This document shows, in pieces, positions 17,123 to 26,095 of a stretch of DNA of 64,000 nt. The position numbers and the translations under genes were made by a program. The DNA is taken from contig CACGED010000002.1 of the NCBI GenBank assembly GCA_902571975.1, forward strand, positions 90,129 to 154,128, in the 5' to 3' direction. The notes under the pieces are model-generated. The model saw only the letters and a list, made by a program, of their open reading frames with translations, was not told the origin of the DNA and searched no databases. Source of the stretch: an uncultured Pelagibacteraceae bacterium (GTDB lineage: Bacteria; Pseudomonadota; Alphaproteobacteria; Pelagibacterales; Pelagibacteraceae). Each line of letters starts with the position of its first letter. The first letter of the stretch is position 1.

Positions 17123-17821
17123 ATGCATATTTTATTAACAAGACCATTAGAGGATAGTAAAGAATTAATATTAAAATTTAGTTCTTTAGGACATAAAGTT
17201 TCTCATTTACCTGTAATAAAAGTTGAACCAATTAAATACGATGAACCTGACTATAGCCAATTTAAGGGAATAATATTTACAAGTTCAAATGCGATTAAGA
17301 ATTTAGATTTAAATAGAGTTGATAAAAAAATTGAATGTTATTGTGTTGGCTCTGCAACAGAAAAAGTTGCAAAGCTAAACGGTTTTCAAAATATTATCTC
17401 TGCAGAAGGAAACGTAAATAATTTAAAAGAATTAATATTACAAAACTTCGACTCAAAGAATGGATCACTTCTTTATGTAAGTGGTGAGATAGTTTCTAGT
17501 AGGTTAGATAAAGATCTAATTTCTGAAGGTTATTCTATAAAGAGATTGATTAACTATACGGTTTCATCAACTCAAGAAATAAAAGAAGAATTTAGAGCAC
17601 AATTAAAAGCCTCAATCCCTGATATAATTTATGTTTACTCAGAAAATAGTGCTAAGAGTTTATTAAATTTACTTAAAAAATACGATCTTTTAGACAGTTG
17701 GATGGATACCAATTTGATGTGTAGGGGTGAAAAAGCATCAGCAATTTTAAATGAGATCAAGTGGAAAAAAATTTTTCTATTTAACTCTGGTGAAGAAGAG
17801 TTTTTGCTATATAAAATTTAG
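17123..17821 (+). CDS. hemD: Uroporphyrinogen-III synthase
   Basis: 232 residues. It cyclises and inverts ring D of hydroxymethylbilane. The sequence is poorly conserved in this family, but MHILLTRPLEDSKELILKF, IIFTSSNAIKNL, CVGSATEKVAKLNGF and ISAEGNVNNLKELI fit both lobes, as does placement one base after hemC. The last third (DIIYVYSENSAKSLLNLL) is the second lobe's nucleotide-binding-like turn. Next comes the MscS-type gene 2 bases later, so they may be co-transcribed. Confidence 0.9.
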   Translation: MHILLTRPLEDSKELILKFSSLGHKVSHLPVIKVEPIKYDEPDYSQFKGIIFTSSNAIKNLDLNRVDKKIECYCVGSATEKVAKLNGFQNIISAEGNVNNLKELILQNFDSKNGSLLYVSGEIVSSRLDKDLISEGYSIKRLINYTVSSTQEIKEEFRAQLKASIPDIIYVYSENSAKSLLNLLKKYDLLDSWMDTNLMCRGEKASAILNEIKWKKIFLFNSGEEEFLLYKI

Positions 17822-17823
17822 CC

Positions 17824-18909
17824 ATGGGTGTTTTTGAGAATTTTTCAGGACTTTTTTTGTCTGTATGGCAAAAGGGAATTTTAGGTGTAAACTTTGTTGA
17901 GATCTTAATAGGTCTTGGAATATTCTTTATATTCTTAGTTTTTAGAGGGTTAATTAGTAAATTAATCATTAAAAAATTAGAACTAATCACTAAAAGAACA
18001 ACGAATAAACTTGATGATACTTTCGTTAAGGCAATGGAGGGGCCAGCCAGATTTCTTCCAATTGTTCTTGGAGTATTTTTTGCAAGTTACTACATGTCTT
18101 TTGCAGAAGATACGAGATTATTTTTAGATAATGTAAATAGAACGTTGATAACGATTTTACTTTTTTGGATTATTCATCAAATTATTGAACCAATTTCCTA
18201 CATACTAAGTGGATTTGATAAGATTTTAACTAGAGAACTAATTGGCTGGATTATCAAATCATTAAAAATTTTAATTTTAATCTTAGGAGCTGCAGCTGTT
18301 TTAGAATTATGGGGAATTAAAATTGGTCCAATTATTGCAGGACTTGGTTTATTTGGTGTTGCAGTTGCTTTAGGAGCTCAAGATTTATTCAAAAATTTAA
18401 TATCAGGAATTTTAGTACTTGTTGAAAAAAGATTTAAAATGGGTGATTGGATTGAAGTTGAAGGAATAATCGAGGGTGTGGTTGAAAAAATAGGTTTTAG
18501 ATCAACTGTTATACGAAAATTTGACAAGTCTTTGGCAATTATTCCAAATTTCCAGTTTGCAGAGAATGCTGTAATTAATAAAAGTCAAATTACAAATTGG
18601 AGAATTAGTTGGACGATAACACTTCAGTATGACTCTACCGTTGAACAATTAAAAACTATACGAAATGAGATAGAAGATTTTATAAATAGTTCAGAAGATT
18701 ATGATACTAAAGTTGGTGTTTCTGTTAGGGTTGATAAATTTGCTGATAGTTCAATAGATATGTATGTAAGATGTTATACAAAAACAAATAGCTGGAGCGA
18801 GATGTTGTTGGTTAAAGAAAGATTGGCAATTAAAATTAAAGAAATAGTTGAGGGTAATAAAGCATCTTTTGCTTTCCCAAGTACTTCTGTATATGTAGAG
18901 AAGAAATGA
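17824..18909 (+). CDS. MscS family mechanosensitive ion channel
   Basis: 361 residues with about four membrane helices before the pore helix. The pore-lining segment GPIIAGLGLFGVAVALGAQD, then LFKNLISGILVLVEKRFKMGDWIEVEG, is the MscS signature, Gly/Ala-rich TM3 running into the beta domain. The C-terminal cytoplasmic vestibule ends with KASFAFPSTSVYVEKK. It opens under membrane tension to release solutes in osmotic downshift. The gene overlaps the YggT gene by 4 bases, and co-occurrence with YggT, itself linked to osmotic phenotypes, fits a shared role. Confidence 0.93.
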   Translation: MGVFENFSGLFLSVWQKGILGVNFVEILIGLGIFFIFLVFRGLISKLIIKKLELITKRTTNKLDDTFVKAMEGPARFLPIVLGVFFASYYMSFAEDTRLFLDNVNRTLITILLFWIIHQIIEPISYILSGFDKILTRELIGWIIKSLKILILILGAAAVLELWGIKIGPIIAGLGLFGVAVALGAQDLFKNLISGILVLVEKRFKMGDWIEVEGIIEGVVEKIGFRSTVIRKFDKSLAIIPNFQFAENAVINKSQITNWRISWTITLQYDSTVEQLKTIRNEIEDFINSSEDYDTKVGVSVRVDKFADSSIDMYVRCYTKTNSWSEMLLVKERLAIKIKEIVEGNKASFAFPSTSVYVEKK

Positions 18910-19196
18910 TAGCTATTTTTTATTTAGCTTTACAATTATTAAAATTGTATTCTTATGTAGTAATCGCTAACGTTGTTATAAGCTGGTTAATAGCTTTTAA
19001 TGTTTTAAATACTTCAAATAGATTTGTTTATTCAATATTAGAGTTTACTTATAAGCTTACTGATCCAATACTTAATAAAATAAGGGGTTTTTTGCCCAGT
19101 CTAGGTGCTTTTGATATATCACCTATCATTCTTCTTTTGTTGATCTGGTTTGTAGAAATGTGTATGAAACTCTACATAGCACCACTTATTTTTTAA
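18906..19196 (+). CDS. YggT family membrane protein
   Basis: 96 residues, two long hydrophobic stretches. SYVVIANVVISWLIAFNVLN, then ILEFTYKLTDPILNKIRGFLPSLG, then DISPIILLLLIWFVEM is the classic YggT arrangement of helix, LTDPxLxxIR loop and helix. The ATG lies within the end of the mscS-like gene (4-base overlap). Biochemical function unknown. Confidence 0.9.
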   Translation: MIAIFYLALQLLKLYSYVVIANVVISWLIAFNVLNTSNRFVYSILEFTYKLTDPILNKIRGFLPSLGAFDISPIILLLLIWFVEMCMKLYIAPLIF

Positions 19197-19201
19197 TTAT
19201 C

Positions 19202-20050
19202 ATGATTTTAATAGACGGAAAAAAACAATCGGCTGAACTTAGAGAAGAATTAAAAAAAGAAGTAGATGGCTTGAGAGAAAAGTATAACAAAGTTCCAGGT
19301 CTTACAGTAATCTTAATCGGAGATTTGGCTCCAAGTCAGATTTATGTAAGGAATAAAGAAAAATCAGCAACACAAGTTGGTTTAAAATCTGAAGTTATTA
19401 AATACCCAGATACTGTAGATGAAAAAACAGTCTTAGACAAAATTGAAGAACTTAATAATAATGAAACTGTTTCAGGAATTTTGGTTCAATTGCCACTTCC
19501 GAAACATATTAACAAGCAACACGTTATAGAAACTATCTCACCACATAAAGATGTTGATGGTTTACATCCTATGAATGTTGGTAATCTTTCATCTGGATAC
19601 CAAGGTTCAATTCCTTGTACACCTCTTGGATGTTATTATTTATTAAAAAAAATAGAACCTAACTTAACAGGAAAAAAAGCTGTAATGATTGGGCGGTCAA
19701 ACTTAAATGGTAAAGCGATGGCACAACTTTTACTACAAGAAGATTGTACGGTAACAATTACTCACTCAAAAACAAAAGACCTTCAGCATGAATGTTTAGA
19801 AGCAGATGTTATTGTTGCTGCTGTTGGAATTCCTGAACTTATAAAAGGTAATTGGGTGAAAAAAGATGCAATAGTTATTGATGTCGGAATAAACAAAACA
19901 GAAAATGGTTTAGTAGGTGATGTTGATTTTGAAGAAGTTTCAAAAGTTGCAAAGGCTTTAACTCCAGTTCCAGGAGGAGTTGGACCAATGACAATTGCTT
20001 GTTTGTTAAAAAATACAATTGAGTGTTTCAAAAGAACCTTAAACAACTAA
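19202..20050 (+). CDS. folD: Bifunctional methylenetetrahydrofolate dehydrogenase / methenyltetrahydrofolate cyclohydrolase
   Basis: I choose the ATG at 19202 (MILIDGKKQSAELREEL, 282 residues). The frame is open to 19160, but that extension would overlap yggT and lies before the family's usual start. It interconverts 5,10-methylene-THF and 10-formyl-THF. YVRNKEKSATQVG carries the catalytic Lys. LVQLPLPKHI, DVDGLHPMNVG, GRSNLNGKAMAQLL (NADP site; Leu in place of the common Ile-Val) and PVPGGVGPMTIACLLKNT are all present. It supplies formyl-THF to purH and connects with the one-carbon units released from DMSP by DmdA. Confidence 0.96.
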   Translation: MILIDGKKQSAELREELKKEVDGLREKYNKVPGLTVILIGDLAPSQIYVRNKEKSATQVGLKSEVIKYPDTVDEKTVLDKIEELNNNETVSGILVQLPLPKHINKQHVIETISPHKDVDGLHPMNVGNLSSGYQGSIPCTPLGCYYLLKKIEPNLTGKKAVMIGRSNLNGKAMAQLLLQEDCTVTITHSKTKDLQHECLEADVIVAAVGIPELIKGNWVKKDAIVIDVGINKTENGLVGDVDFEEVSKVAKALTPVPGGVGPMTIACLLKNTIECFKRTLNN

Positions 20051-20056
20051 AGATTA

Positions 20057-21115
20057 TTGTCAAAGTTAACAATTTTAATTGTTATATTTTTTATTTATAA
20101 TTCTTTTACATTAGCTATGGAAAAAACACCTTATCATCATTTACCAGACGGTAGTTTTAGAAATCCTGAAGGATCTCCAGAACGAAACTCAAATTTTAAG
20201 TGGTCATTTAAAATATTTAATAAGGAAAAGAAAAAACTTGATATGGCTATTCCCGAGGGTCACACTATTGAAAAACAAAAAGTACTTTCAGATTTAGAAA
20301 ATCTAAAAAATGATGATTATGTTGGCTGGATAGGACATGCAACCTTCTTAATTAAGCTAGGAAATACAACAATAATAACTGATCCAGTATTTTCAAAAAA
20401 TGCAGGACCTTTAATTTTTGGTCCAAAAAGATTTACCAAAACAGCCTTAAACTTAAATGAACTTCCAAAAACTGATTTATTTCTTCTGACACACAATCAT
20501 TATGATCACCAAGATATGACCACAATCAGAAAATTTCCATTTAAAGATGCAAAGGTTCTACTTCCTTTAAGACTTGGAAAATATTTTACAAGAAACAAAT
20601 ATAAAGATGTGAACGAAATGGATTGGTATGACGAAATTAGGATTAATGAGGATCTAAAAGTAACATTAGTTCCTGCGGTGCATTGGTCAAAAAGAAGTTT
20701 GACAGATACTAACAAAACATTGTGGGGAAATTTTTTAATCGAATATAAAAATAAAAAAATACTCTTTGCATGTGATACTGGTGTAGGAAATGTTTATAAA
20801 GAATTAGGTGAGAAGTATGGGCCTATTGATTTAACTTTTATTAATATTGGTGCTTATAATTTTTATCCATTATCTCCAAATAAAGATAAATCTTCTTATC
20901 ATACTAACCCTGAAGAGGCTCTAAGCATCGCCAGAGATCTAAAAAGCAAAAAAGTATTAGGAATGCATTGGGGAACTTTCGTTTTATCTTTAGAGCCAAT
21001 TATGGAACCTCCAATTAGATTTAAAGATAATGCAGAAAAATATGGTTTTAAAAAACAAGATGCAATTATTTTTAAAATTGGTGAATTTCAGTCTTTAAAA
21101 AGTTTAGGAATTTAA
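20057..21115 (+). CDS. MBL-fold metallohydrolase, exported (UlaG/NAPE-PLD-like)
   Basis: 352 residues from a TTG at 20057, 6 bases after folD. This start gives a hydrophobic signal sequence (LTILIVIFFIYNSFTLA), which decides it over the ATG at 20117. Motifs: YHHLPDGSFRNPEG at the mature N-terminus, GHATFLIKLGNTTIITDPVF, then the zinc motif THNHYDHQD (HxHxDH), PAVHWSKRS, FACDTGVG and MHWGTF. This matches the exported or lipoprotein-like group of metallo-beta-lactamase-fold hydrolases resembling N-acyl-phosphatidylethanolamine phospholipase D. No lipobox Cys is evident. Substrate unknown. Confidence 0.85.
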   Translation: MSKLTILIVIFFIYNSFTLAMEKTPYHHLPDGSFRNPEGSPERNSNFKWSFKIFNKEKKKLDMAIPEGHTIEKQKVLSDLENLKNDDYVGWIGHATFLIKLGNTTIITDPVFSKNAGPLIFGPKRFTKTALNLNELPKTDLFLLTHNHYDHQDMTTIRKFPFKDAKVLLPLRLGKYFTRNKYKDVNEMDWYDEIRINEDLKVTLVPAVHWSKRSLTDTNKTLWGNFLIEYKNKKILFACDTGVGNVYKELGEKYGPIDLTFINIGAYNFYPLSPNKDKSSYHTNPEEALSIARDLKSKKVLGMHWGTFVLSLEPIMEPPIRFKDNAEKYGFKKQDAIIFKIGEFQSLKSLGI

Positions 21116-21348
21116 CAACAGCCGCAAGTTTTTTTTGGTTTGCTTTTTTCTTCTTTTAATAATTCTTCCTCAGCCTTAGCCGCTTCTAGTTCTCTTGCAC
21201 TTTCTCCTAGAGCTACTTTTTCCTGCAAAATTTTATTTTCAAAGTAAGCATAAAGAGAGTTGAAACCAAGCTTAGTAGCTTTTTTTTCCTCATAGTTTCT
21301 ACGTCCCTTTAAATTTTTAATTATTTCTATTATTTGTGGGTTTTGCAT
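21112..21348 (-). CDS. Small conserved-type protein ending in CGCC
   Basis: 78 residues. It begins MQNPQIIEIIKNLKGRRNYEEKK in part, has a helical, Glu/Lys/Ala-rich middle (GESARELEAAKAEEELLKEE) and finishes KPKKTCGCC. The three terminal cysteines could bind metal or form disulfides, but no family is recognised. The stop overlaps the end of the convergent MBL gene by four bases. Codon use and length look like a real gene; function unknown. Confidence 0.6.
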   Translation of the reverse strand: MQNPQIIEIIKNLKGRRNYEEKKATKLGFNSLYAYFENKILQEKVALGESARELEAAKAEEELLKEEKSKPKKTCGCC

Positions 21349-21389
21349 ACCATTTTTATCTCATAAATTAAAAAAATTTCAATTACAAT

Positions 21390-22532
21390 TTATTCAAGGT
21401 TTTTAACTATTTTAGGAATATATTTTTTAAAGTTAAAAAAACCTTTGTTACAAAACTTCCATGAATTTTGATCTAATTTTCTATAGAGAAACTCAATATT
21501 TTTTAGTGAGTTTTGATTTATGTAATCTAAATTTTCTCCAACTGTTGGATAAAGGCAGTAACAACTTTCCAAATTTTTAATTTCGTTTATATCAATAATC
21601 TCACAATTAATTGATTTTTCCTCTAACCTTTTCTTTTGTTCCTCAATTAAACTAGCCTTAAAATTCACTACATTGTCACTGAGTTTAATATTTCTATTTT
21701 CATTTTTATTAATAATAAGTAAAATTTTTTTAAATTTTTGATCTGCAAAGTCAGTGATTTCAAATGCTAAGTTATTTTCAAAAACTAGTAAGTTCTTCTC
21801 CTCAATATTTATTGGATTTTCAAAAGTTTTATGAAGAATAGTATAATTTTTATCACTTATTATTGGGGGTGCATTTTCGTTAAGTTCTATATTTTCAAAT
21901 CTATTATTTGTAAATTTTTTAATATTCCATTCACTTGCAAGATAATGTTTCCCTTGAGTTTGAACGCCTGCTACCCAACGCCAACCTAAAGTATTTGATG
22001 CAGTATCACCATCATATAAGTGTTGCATAAAAAATTCTGCACCAAGTTGCCAAGGTAATTCTAGTGTAAATATCCAAATGCTTGCAAACCACATCCTTGT
22101 ATGGTTATGCAAATAATTAAAGGTCTTTAATTCATTTACCCATTCATTAAAGCATTCAATTTTAGTTTTACCTTTAATGGCATTTAGATAATTTCCATTA
22201 TCTTTAAATTCCTCTTTTATTCTTTTTAGATCTATTAAATAGTCATCCCATACTCCAGATCGTAGTTCCATCCATCCTTTCCAATAAGTTCGCCATAAAA
22301 CTTCTTGAATAAATTTTTCATTTTTTTGAAAAGAAAATTTATCTAGTGATTTTCTTATCACCTCCTTTTCATTGATCAACCCATGTGTTATGTACGGTGA
22401 CAAGCAAGATGTATTTGATCTTTTGTTAGGTCCAAAGTCAAAATTTCTAAGGGTTGAGTATTCACCAAGATTATTTTCAACAAAATTTTCTAAATTTCCA
22501 ATAGCCGCAGCCCTTGTAGCTTTTAATTCCAT
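21390..22532 (-). CDS. Photolyase/cryptochrome-type FAD-binding protein with unusual domain order
   Basis: 380 residues. The first ~215 are the helical FAD-binding domain of the DNA photolyase/cryptochrome family: LSPYITHGLINEKEV, EVLWRTYWKGWMELR, YLHNHTRMWFASIWIFTLEL, DGDTASNTLGWRWVAG and GKHYLASEWNIKKF. The usual N-terminal alpha/beta (antenna) domain is missing. Instead a C-terminal region (~247-380) begins LLVFENNLAF, continues KKILLIINKN and ASLIEEQKKRLEEKSINCEI, and ends GFFNFKKYIPKI. That region looks like a photolyase alpha/beta domain placed at the wrong end. It may be a light-dependent DNA repair enzyme or a photoreceptor. It lies 7 bases after argG, same strand. Confidence 0.75.
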   Translation of the reverse strand: MELKATRAAAIGNLENFVENNLGEYSTLRNFDFGPNKRSNTSCLSPYITHGLINEKEVIRKSLDKFSFQKNEKFIQEVLWRTYWKGWMELRSGVWDDYLIDLKRIKEEFKDNGNYLNAIKGKTKIECFNEWVNELKTFNYLHNHTRMWFASIWIFTLELPWQLGAEFFMQHLYDGDTASNTLGWRWVAGVQTQGKHYLASEWNIKKFTNNRFENIELNENAPPIISDKNYTILHKTFENPINIEEKNLLVFENNLAFEITDFADQKFKKILLIINKNENRNIKLSDNVVNFKASLIEEQKKRLEEKSINCEIIDINEIKNLESCYCLYPTVGENLDYINQNSLKNIEFLYRKLDQNSWKFCNKGFFNFKKYIPKIVKNLE

Positions 22533-22539
22533 TTTTTTA

Positions 22540-23724
22540 TTATCTTAATTTTTTCTTATGAAAGTTAATAAATCTTTCAACGTTTGATTTATTGAAAGTT
22601 TTATTTTCCTCGAAAGAGACATTTTTAATTGAGTAAGCATTACTTGAGGTCTGTCTCGATTGAATTGTAATATTACCTTTGTAAAGTTTTAGTTTAACTG
22701 ATCCATTTACTTTATTTCTTTTTAGATCGACTATTTTTTGTAGTTTAAATCTTTCCTTAGAATACCAATAACCATTATAAATAAGCTCTGCATATCTTGG
22801 CATAACCTCATCTTTTTTATGCATTGTGTCTTTATCTAGAGTTACTGACTCAATTGCTCTGTGTGCCACAAGCAATAATGTTCCTCCTGGAGTTTCATAA
22901 ACTCCTCTCGATTTTATTCCAATGAATCTATTTTCAACTAAATCTACTCTCCCAATTCCATTTTTGCCGGCTAATTGATTAAGTTTATTCAAAACTTTCG
23001 CTGGAGATAATTTTTTTCCATTCAGACCAACTGGATCGCCGTTCTTATAATTAATTGTTATAAAACTTGCTTTATTTGGTGCTTTTTCAGGGGAAGTTGT
23101 TCTTTGAAATATAAATTCAGGTGCAGAATTTTTTGGATTTTCTAAAACTTTACCCTCTGTTGAGGTATGGAATAAATTATCATCTACTGAAAAAGGAGGT
23201 GCCCCTTTTTTATCCTTAGGGATTGGTATTCTATTTTTTTTTGCATAATTAATGAGATCTGTTCTTGATTTTAATTTCCATATTCTCCATGGAGCAATTA
23301 TTTTAATTTTAGGACCAAAGTAATGATATCCAAGTTCAAATCTTACTTGATCATTTCCTTTTCCAGTTGAACCATGTGAGACGGCATAAGCGTTAAATTT
23401 CTTTGCAACTCTAATTTGATCTTTTGCAATAAGTGGTCTTGCAATCGATGTACCTAATAAATAAACACCTTCATAAAGAGCATGACCCCTTATCATTGGG
23501 TAGACATAATCTTTAACAAAAATATTTTTTAGATCTTGTATGATAATTTTTTTTACACCTAATTTTTTTGCATTCTTAATGATTTTTTTTTTATCCATTT
23601 CTTGCCCAACATCAGCTGTATAGGCTATTACTTCAGCATCATAATTTTCTTGAAGCCATTTAAGAATAATAGACGTATCTAAACCACCTGAATAGGCGAG
23701 CACAATCTTCTTTTGTTTTTTCAT
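22540..23724 (-). CDS. argG: Argininosuccinate synthase
   Basis: 394 residues. It joins citrulline and aspartate with ATP in arginine synthesis. The N-terminal PP-loop VLAYSGGLDTSIILKWLQE is clear, followed by SHGSTGKGNDQVRFE, APWRIWKLKSR and GIGRVDLVENRFIGIKSRGVYE (in two segments). Length normal. It follows the IalB-like gene without a gap (23724/23725), and the photolyase-like gene follows it. No other arginine genes are in the window. Confidence 0.97.
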   Translation of the reverse strand: MKKQKKIVLAYSGGLDTSIILKWLQENYDAEVIAYTADVGQEMDKKKIIKNAKKLGVKKIIIQDLKNIFVKDYVYPMIRGHALYEGVYLLGTSIARPLIAKDQIRVAKKFNAYAVSHGSTGKGNDQVRFELGYHYFGPKIKIIAPWRIWKLKSRTDLINYAKKNRIPIPKDKKGAPPFSVDDNLFHTSTEGKVLENPKNSAPEFIFQRTTSPEKAPNKASFITINYKNGDPVGLNGKKLSPAKVLNKLNQLAGKNGIGRVDLVENRFIGIKSRGVYETPGGTLLLVAHRAIESVTLDKDTMHKKDEVMPRYAELIYNGYWYSKERFKLQKIVDLKRNKVNGSVKLKLYKGNITIQSRQTSSNAYSIKNVSFEENKTFNKSNVERFINFHKKKLR

Positions 23725-24237
23725 TTAAGTGCAGCTTTTTTTTGCAGCGTTATAAGCTTTTGTAAATCCCATTAAAGAATAGTCATCAGTAGTTTGAGTG
23801 CCACTTTGTTTATAAGCTGTTATCATCAGCCTAGATGCCTTTTTCATTCTTTTAATTATTTTTTGTTCTGTTTTTCCACTTGAAATCCAAGCAAATTTAT
23901 TTTGTGGTAAATCAAATTCAAATTTAGATTTACCTGAGGTAGCTAAAATTGCGTTTTGTGGATTAAAATCGTAACCAGATGTTATGCTCACTTCATCTGT
24001 AATTTTGTCTTCAGGTCTAAATGATACAAATAATCTAGCTTCTCTATTACTCGCTTTAGGAGATTGTCTAACTGGAACCGAATAAGCAAAACAGATTTTT
24101 CCAGTTTCATTAAAAACTGTAACAGCATTCCAATCTTTAAATGTACCTAATTTTGTTAAATCTTCAGACTGAGCCAAGGTTATTGAAAATACTGATAATA
24201 TAAGTGTTTTTAAAATTATTTTTTTAATTATGGACAT
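23725..24237 (-). CDS. Invasion-associated locus B (IalB)-like secreted protein
   Basis: 170 residues with a signal peptide (IILKTLILSVFSITLAQSED, cleavage near residue 24). The mature part has GTFKDWNAVTVFNETGKICF, then ARLFVSFRPEDK, ITSGYDF and MKKASRLMITAYKQSGTQTT, ending SLMGFTKAYNAAKKSC. Two Cys may form a disulfide. This is the IalB family pattern common in alphaproteobacteria. Named for Bartonella invasion, it is simply a periplasmic protein of unknown role in free-living species. Its start overlaps the aldo/keto reductase end by 10 bases. Confidence 0.85.
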   Translation of the reverse strand: MSIIKKIILKTLILSVFSITLAQSEDLTKLGTFKDWNAVTVFNETGKICFAYSVPVRQSPKASNREARLFVSFRPEDKITDEVSITSGYDFNPQNAILATSGKSKFEFDLPQNKFAWISSGKTEQKIIKRMKKASRLMITAYKQSGTQTTDDYSLMGFTKAYNAAKKSCT

Positions 24238-25262
24238 GGATTAGGATATTTTTTTTGTACATTATTTATTTCTTTTATTACTTCACTATCAAGACTCACT
24301 TTTACACTTTCTACGTTAGTTTTCAACTGCTCCATAGTTGTTGCTCCAATAATTACACTAGTCATAAAGTCTTGGACTTCACAGAATTTAATAGACATCT
24401 GACTCATATCTAAATCAAATTTTTGACTAATTTTGTAGTATTCCTCTACTGCTTCAGATGTATTTGGTTTTCTATACCTTGTCCAAAAATCAAAATCCCT
24501 TTCCATCCTTGATCCTTTGGGAAATTGTTTATTTCTATATTTTCCTGTTAAATAACCACTGGCCAAAGGTGAATATGACAAACATCCTATATTTTCTCTT
24601 ATAGATACTTCCGCTAAACCAACTTCATAAGACCGATTTAATAAACTGTATGGATTTTGAATTGACATCATTCTTGGTAGATCCTTATCTTTAGAAAGTT
24701 GAAGATAATTCATAACTCCCCATGGGGTTTCATTTGATAAACCGACATACCTAATTTTGCCCTCCTCAATAAATTTTTTTAAATTTTCCAAAACATCTTC
24801 AAATTTATTCCAGTTATTTTCTTTGTGTTCATAACCCAATCTTCCAAAGTTATTTACGTTTCTTTCAGGCCAATGCAATTGATAAAGATCAATATAATCT
24901 GTTTTTAATCTTTTTAGACTTCCATGCAGCGCATTCTCTAAATTCTTTCCAGTGAAGCTGTTCTCTCCATTTCTCATGTATTTTCTGCTAGGACCACCCA
25001 CTTTGGACGCCAGAATTACATCTTTTCTTTTTTTTGTTTTTTCAAACCAATTTCCAATTATAGTCTCTGTATGACCATATGTTTCAGCTTTCGGGGGCAC
25101 GGCATACAACTCAGCTGTATCCCAAAAATTTACTCCATTATCTAAAGAGTAATCCATTTGTTCAAATGCCTCATTTTGGGTATTTTGTTCACCCCAAGTC
25201 ATTGTCCCAAGACAAATTGTACTTACATTTAGCTCAGTATTTCCTAGTTTTTTGTAATTCAT
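24228..25262 (-). CDS. Aldo/keto reductase (Tas-like)
   Basis: 344 residues, TIM-barrel NADPH-dependent reductase. LGTMTWGEQNTQNEAFEQMD, NFWDTAELYAVPP (catalytic Asp and Tyr), DYIDLYQLHWPERN and the C-terminal VIIGATTMEQLKTNV are typical. The GEQNTQ string resembles the Tas subgroup of E. coli. Substrate not predictable; these enzymes reduce aldehydes and ketones. It is the first gene of a minus-strand run through IalB-like, argG and the photolyase-like gene, and is divergent from the Bax-inhibitor gene. Confidence 0.9.
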   Translation of the reverse strand: MNYKKLGNTELNVSTICLGTMTWGEQNTQNEAFEQMDYSLDNGVNFWDTAELYAVPPKAETYGHTETIIGNWFEKTKKRKDVILASKVGGPSRKYMRNGENSFTGKNLENALHGSLKRLKTDYIDLYQLHWPERNVNNFGRLGYEHKENNWNKFEDVLENLKKFIEEGKIRYVGLSNETPWGVMNYLQLSKDKDLPRMMSIQNPYSLLNRSYEVGLAEVSIRENIGCLSYSPLASGYLTGKYRNKQFPKGSRMERDFDFWTRYRKPNTSEAVEEYYKISQKFDLDMSQMSIKFCEVQDFMTSVIIGATTMEQLKTNVESVKVSLDSEVIKEINNVQKKYPNPCP

Positions 25263-25333
25263 ATTTTATTTAGTATTTGTTACATTTATTTTGACGACTT
25301 GAAAATCTTAAAAAAAAATCTTATATAAATAAT

Positions 25334-26092
25334 ATGGAATTCAATAAAGATAATATTTTAAATAAAGCAACAACAGCTAAGCAAACTGTTGTCATGGATG
25401 AAGGCTTAAGAGCCTACATGCTTAAAGTTTATAACTATATGGCGACTGGAGTTTTGCTTACTGGAATAATCGCACTCTTATCATTTAAAATGTCTGTTGT
25501 AACAGATCCAAATGGAGCAATTGTTGGATTAACAGAATTTGGCAATGCAATTTATTTATCAGGTTTAAAATGGATTGTAATGTTAGCTCCACTAGGAATT
25601 GTGTTTTACATGAGTTTTGGAATTAATAAAATGAGTGCTTCAAGAGCTCAGACAACTTTCTGGGTATTTGCAGCATTAATGGGATTATCTCTTTCTTCAA
25701 TATTATTAGTTTACACAGGTTTAAGTGTAACAAGAGTATTCTTTATTTCTTCAGCAACATTTGGAGCAATGAGTATTTATGGTTACACAACAAAAAGAGA
25801 TTTAACTAAGATGGGATCTTTTTTAATGATGGGTTTAATAGGAATTATAATTGCATCTGTTGTAAATATATTCTTAAAATCATCAATGATGTATTTTGCA
25901 ATATCAATAATCGGTGTTTTAGTATTTGTTGGCTTAACGGCATACGATACACAAAAAATTAAAAACATGTATGCTGCCTCCGACAGTGGTGAGTTAATGG
26001 GTAAAAAAGCTGTTATGGGAGCACTAACTTTATATTTAGATTTTATAAATTTATTTATAATGCTTTTAAGATTATTCGGTCAAAGAAGATAA
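25334..26092 (+). CDS. Bax inhibitor-1 family membrane protein
   Basis: 252 residues with seven hydrophobic segments. Signature parts: GLRAYMLKVYNYMATGVLLTG, FGAMSIYGYTTKRDLTKMG, FVGLTAYDTQKIKNMY and the C-terminal ALTLYLDFINLFIMLLRLFG with the Asp of the BI-1 pore. The family (YccA/YbhL in bacteria, TMBIM in eukaryotes) includes pH-dependent calcium leak channels and FtsH-interacting proteins. Single gene with its own 70-base upstream region. Confidence 0.93.
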   Translation: MEFNKDNILNKATTAKQTVVMDEGLRAYMLKVYNYMATGVLLTGIIALLSFKMSVVTDPNGAIVGLTEFGNAIYLSGLKWIVMLAPLGIVFYMSFGINKMSASRAQTTFWVFAALMGLSLSSILLVYTGLSVTRVFFISSATFGAMSIYGYTTKRDLTKMGSFLMMGLIGIIIASVVNIFLKSSMMYFAISIIGVLVFVGLTAYDTQKIKNMYAASDSGELMGKKAVMGALTLYLDFINLFIMLLRLFGQRR

Positions 26093-26095
26093 AAA

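Noticed and set aside
19160..19201. Upstream start for folD
   Set aside because: The added residues overlap the yggT end and precede the conserved ILIDGKKQSAELREEL start.
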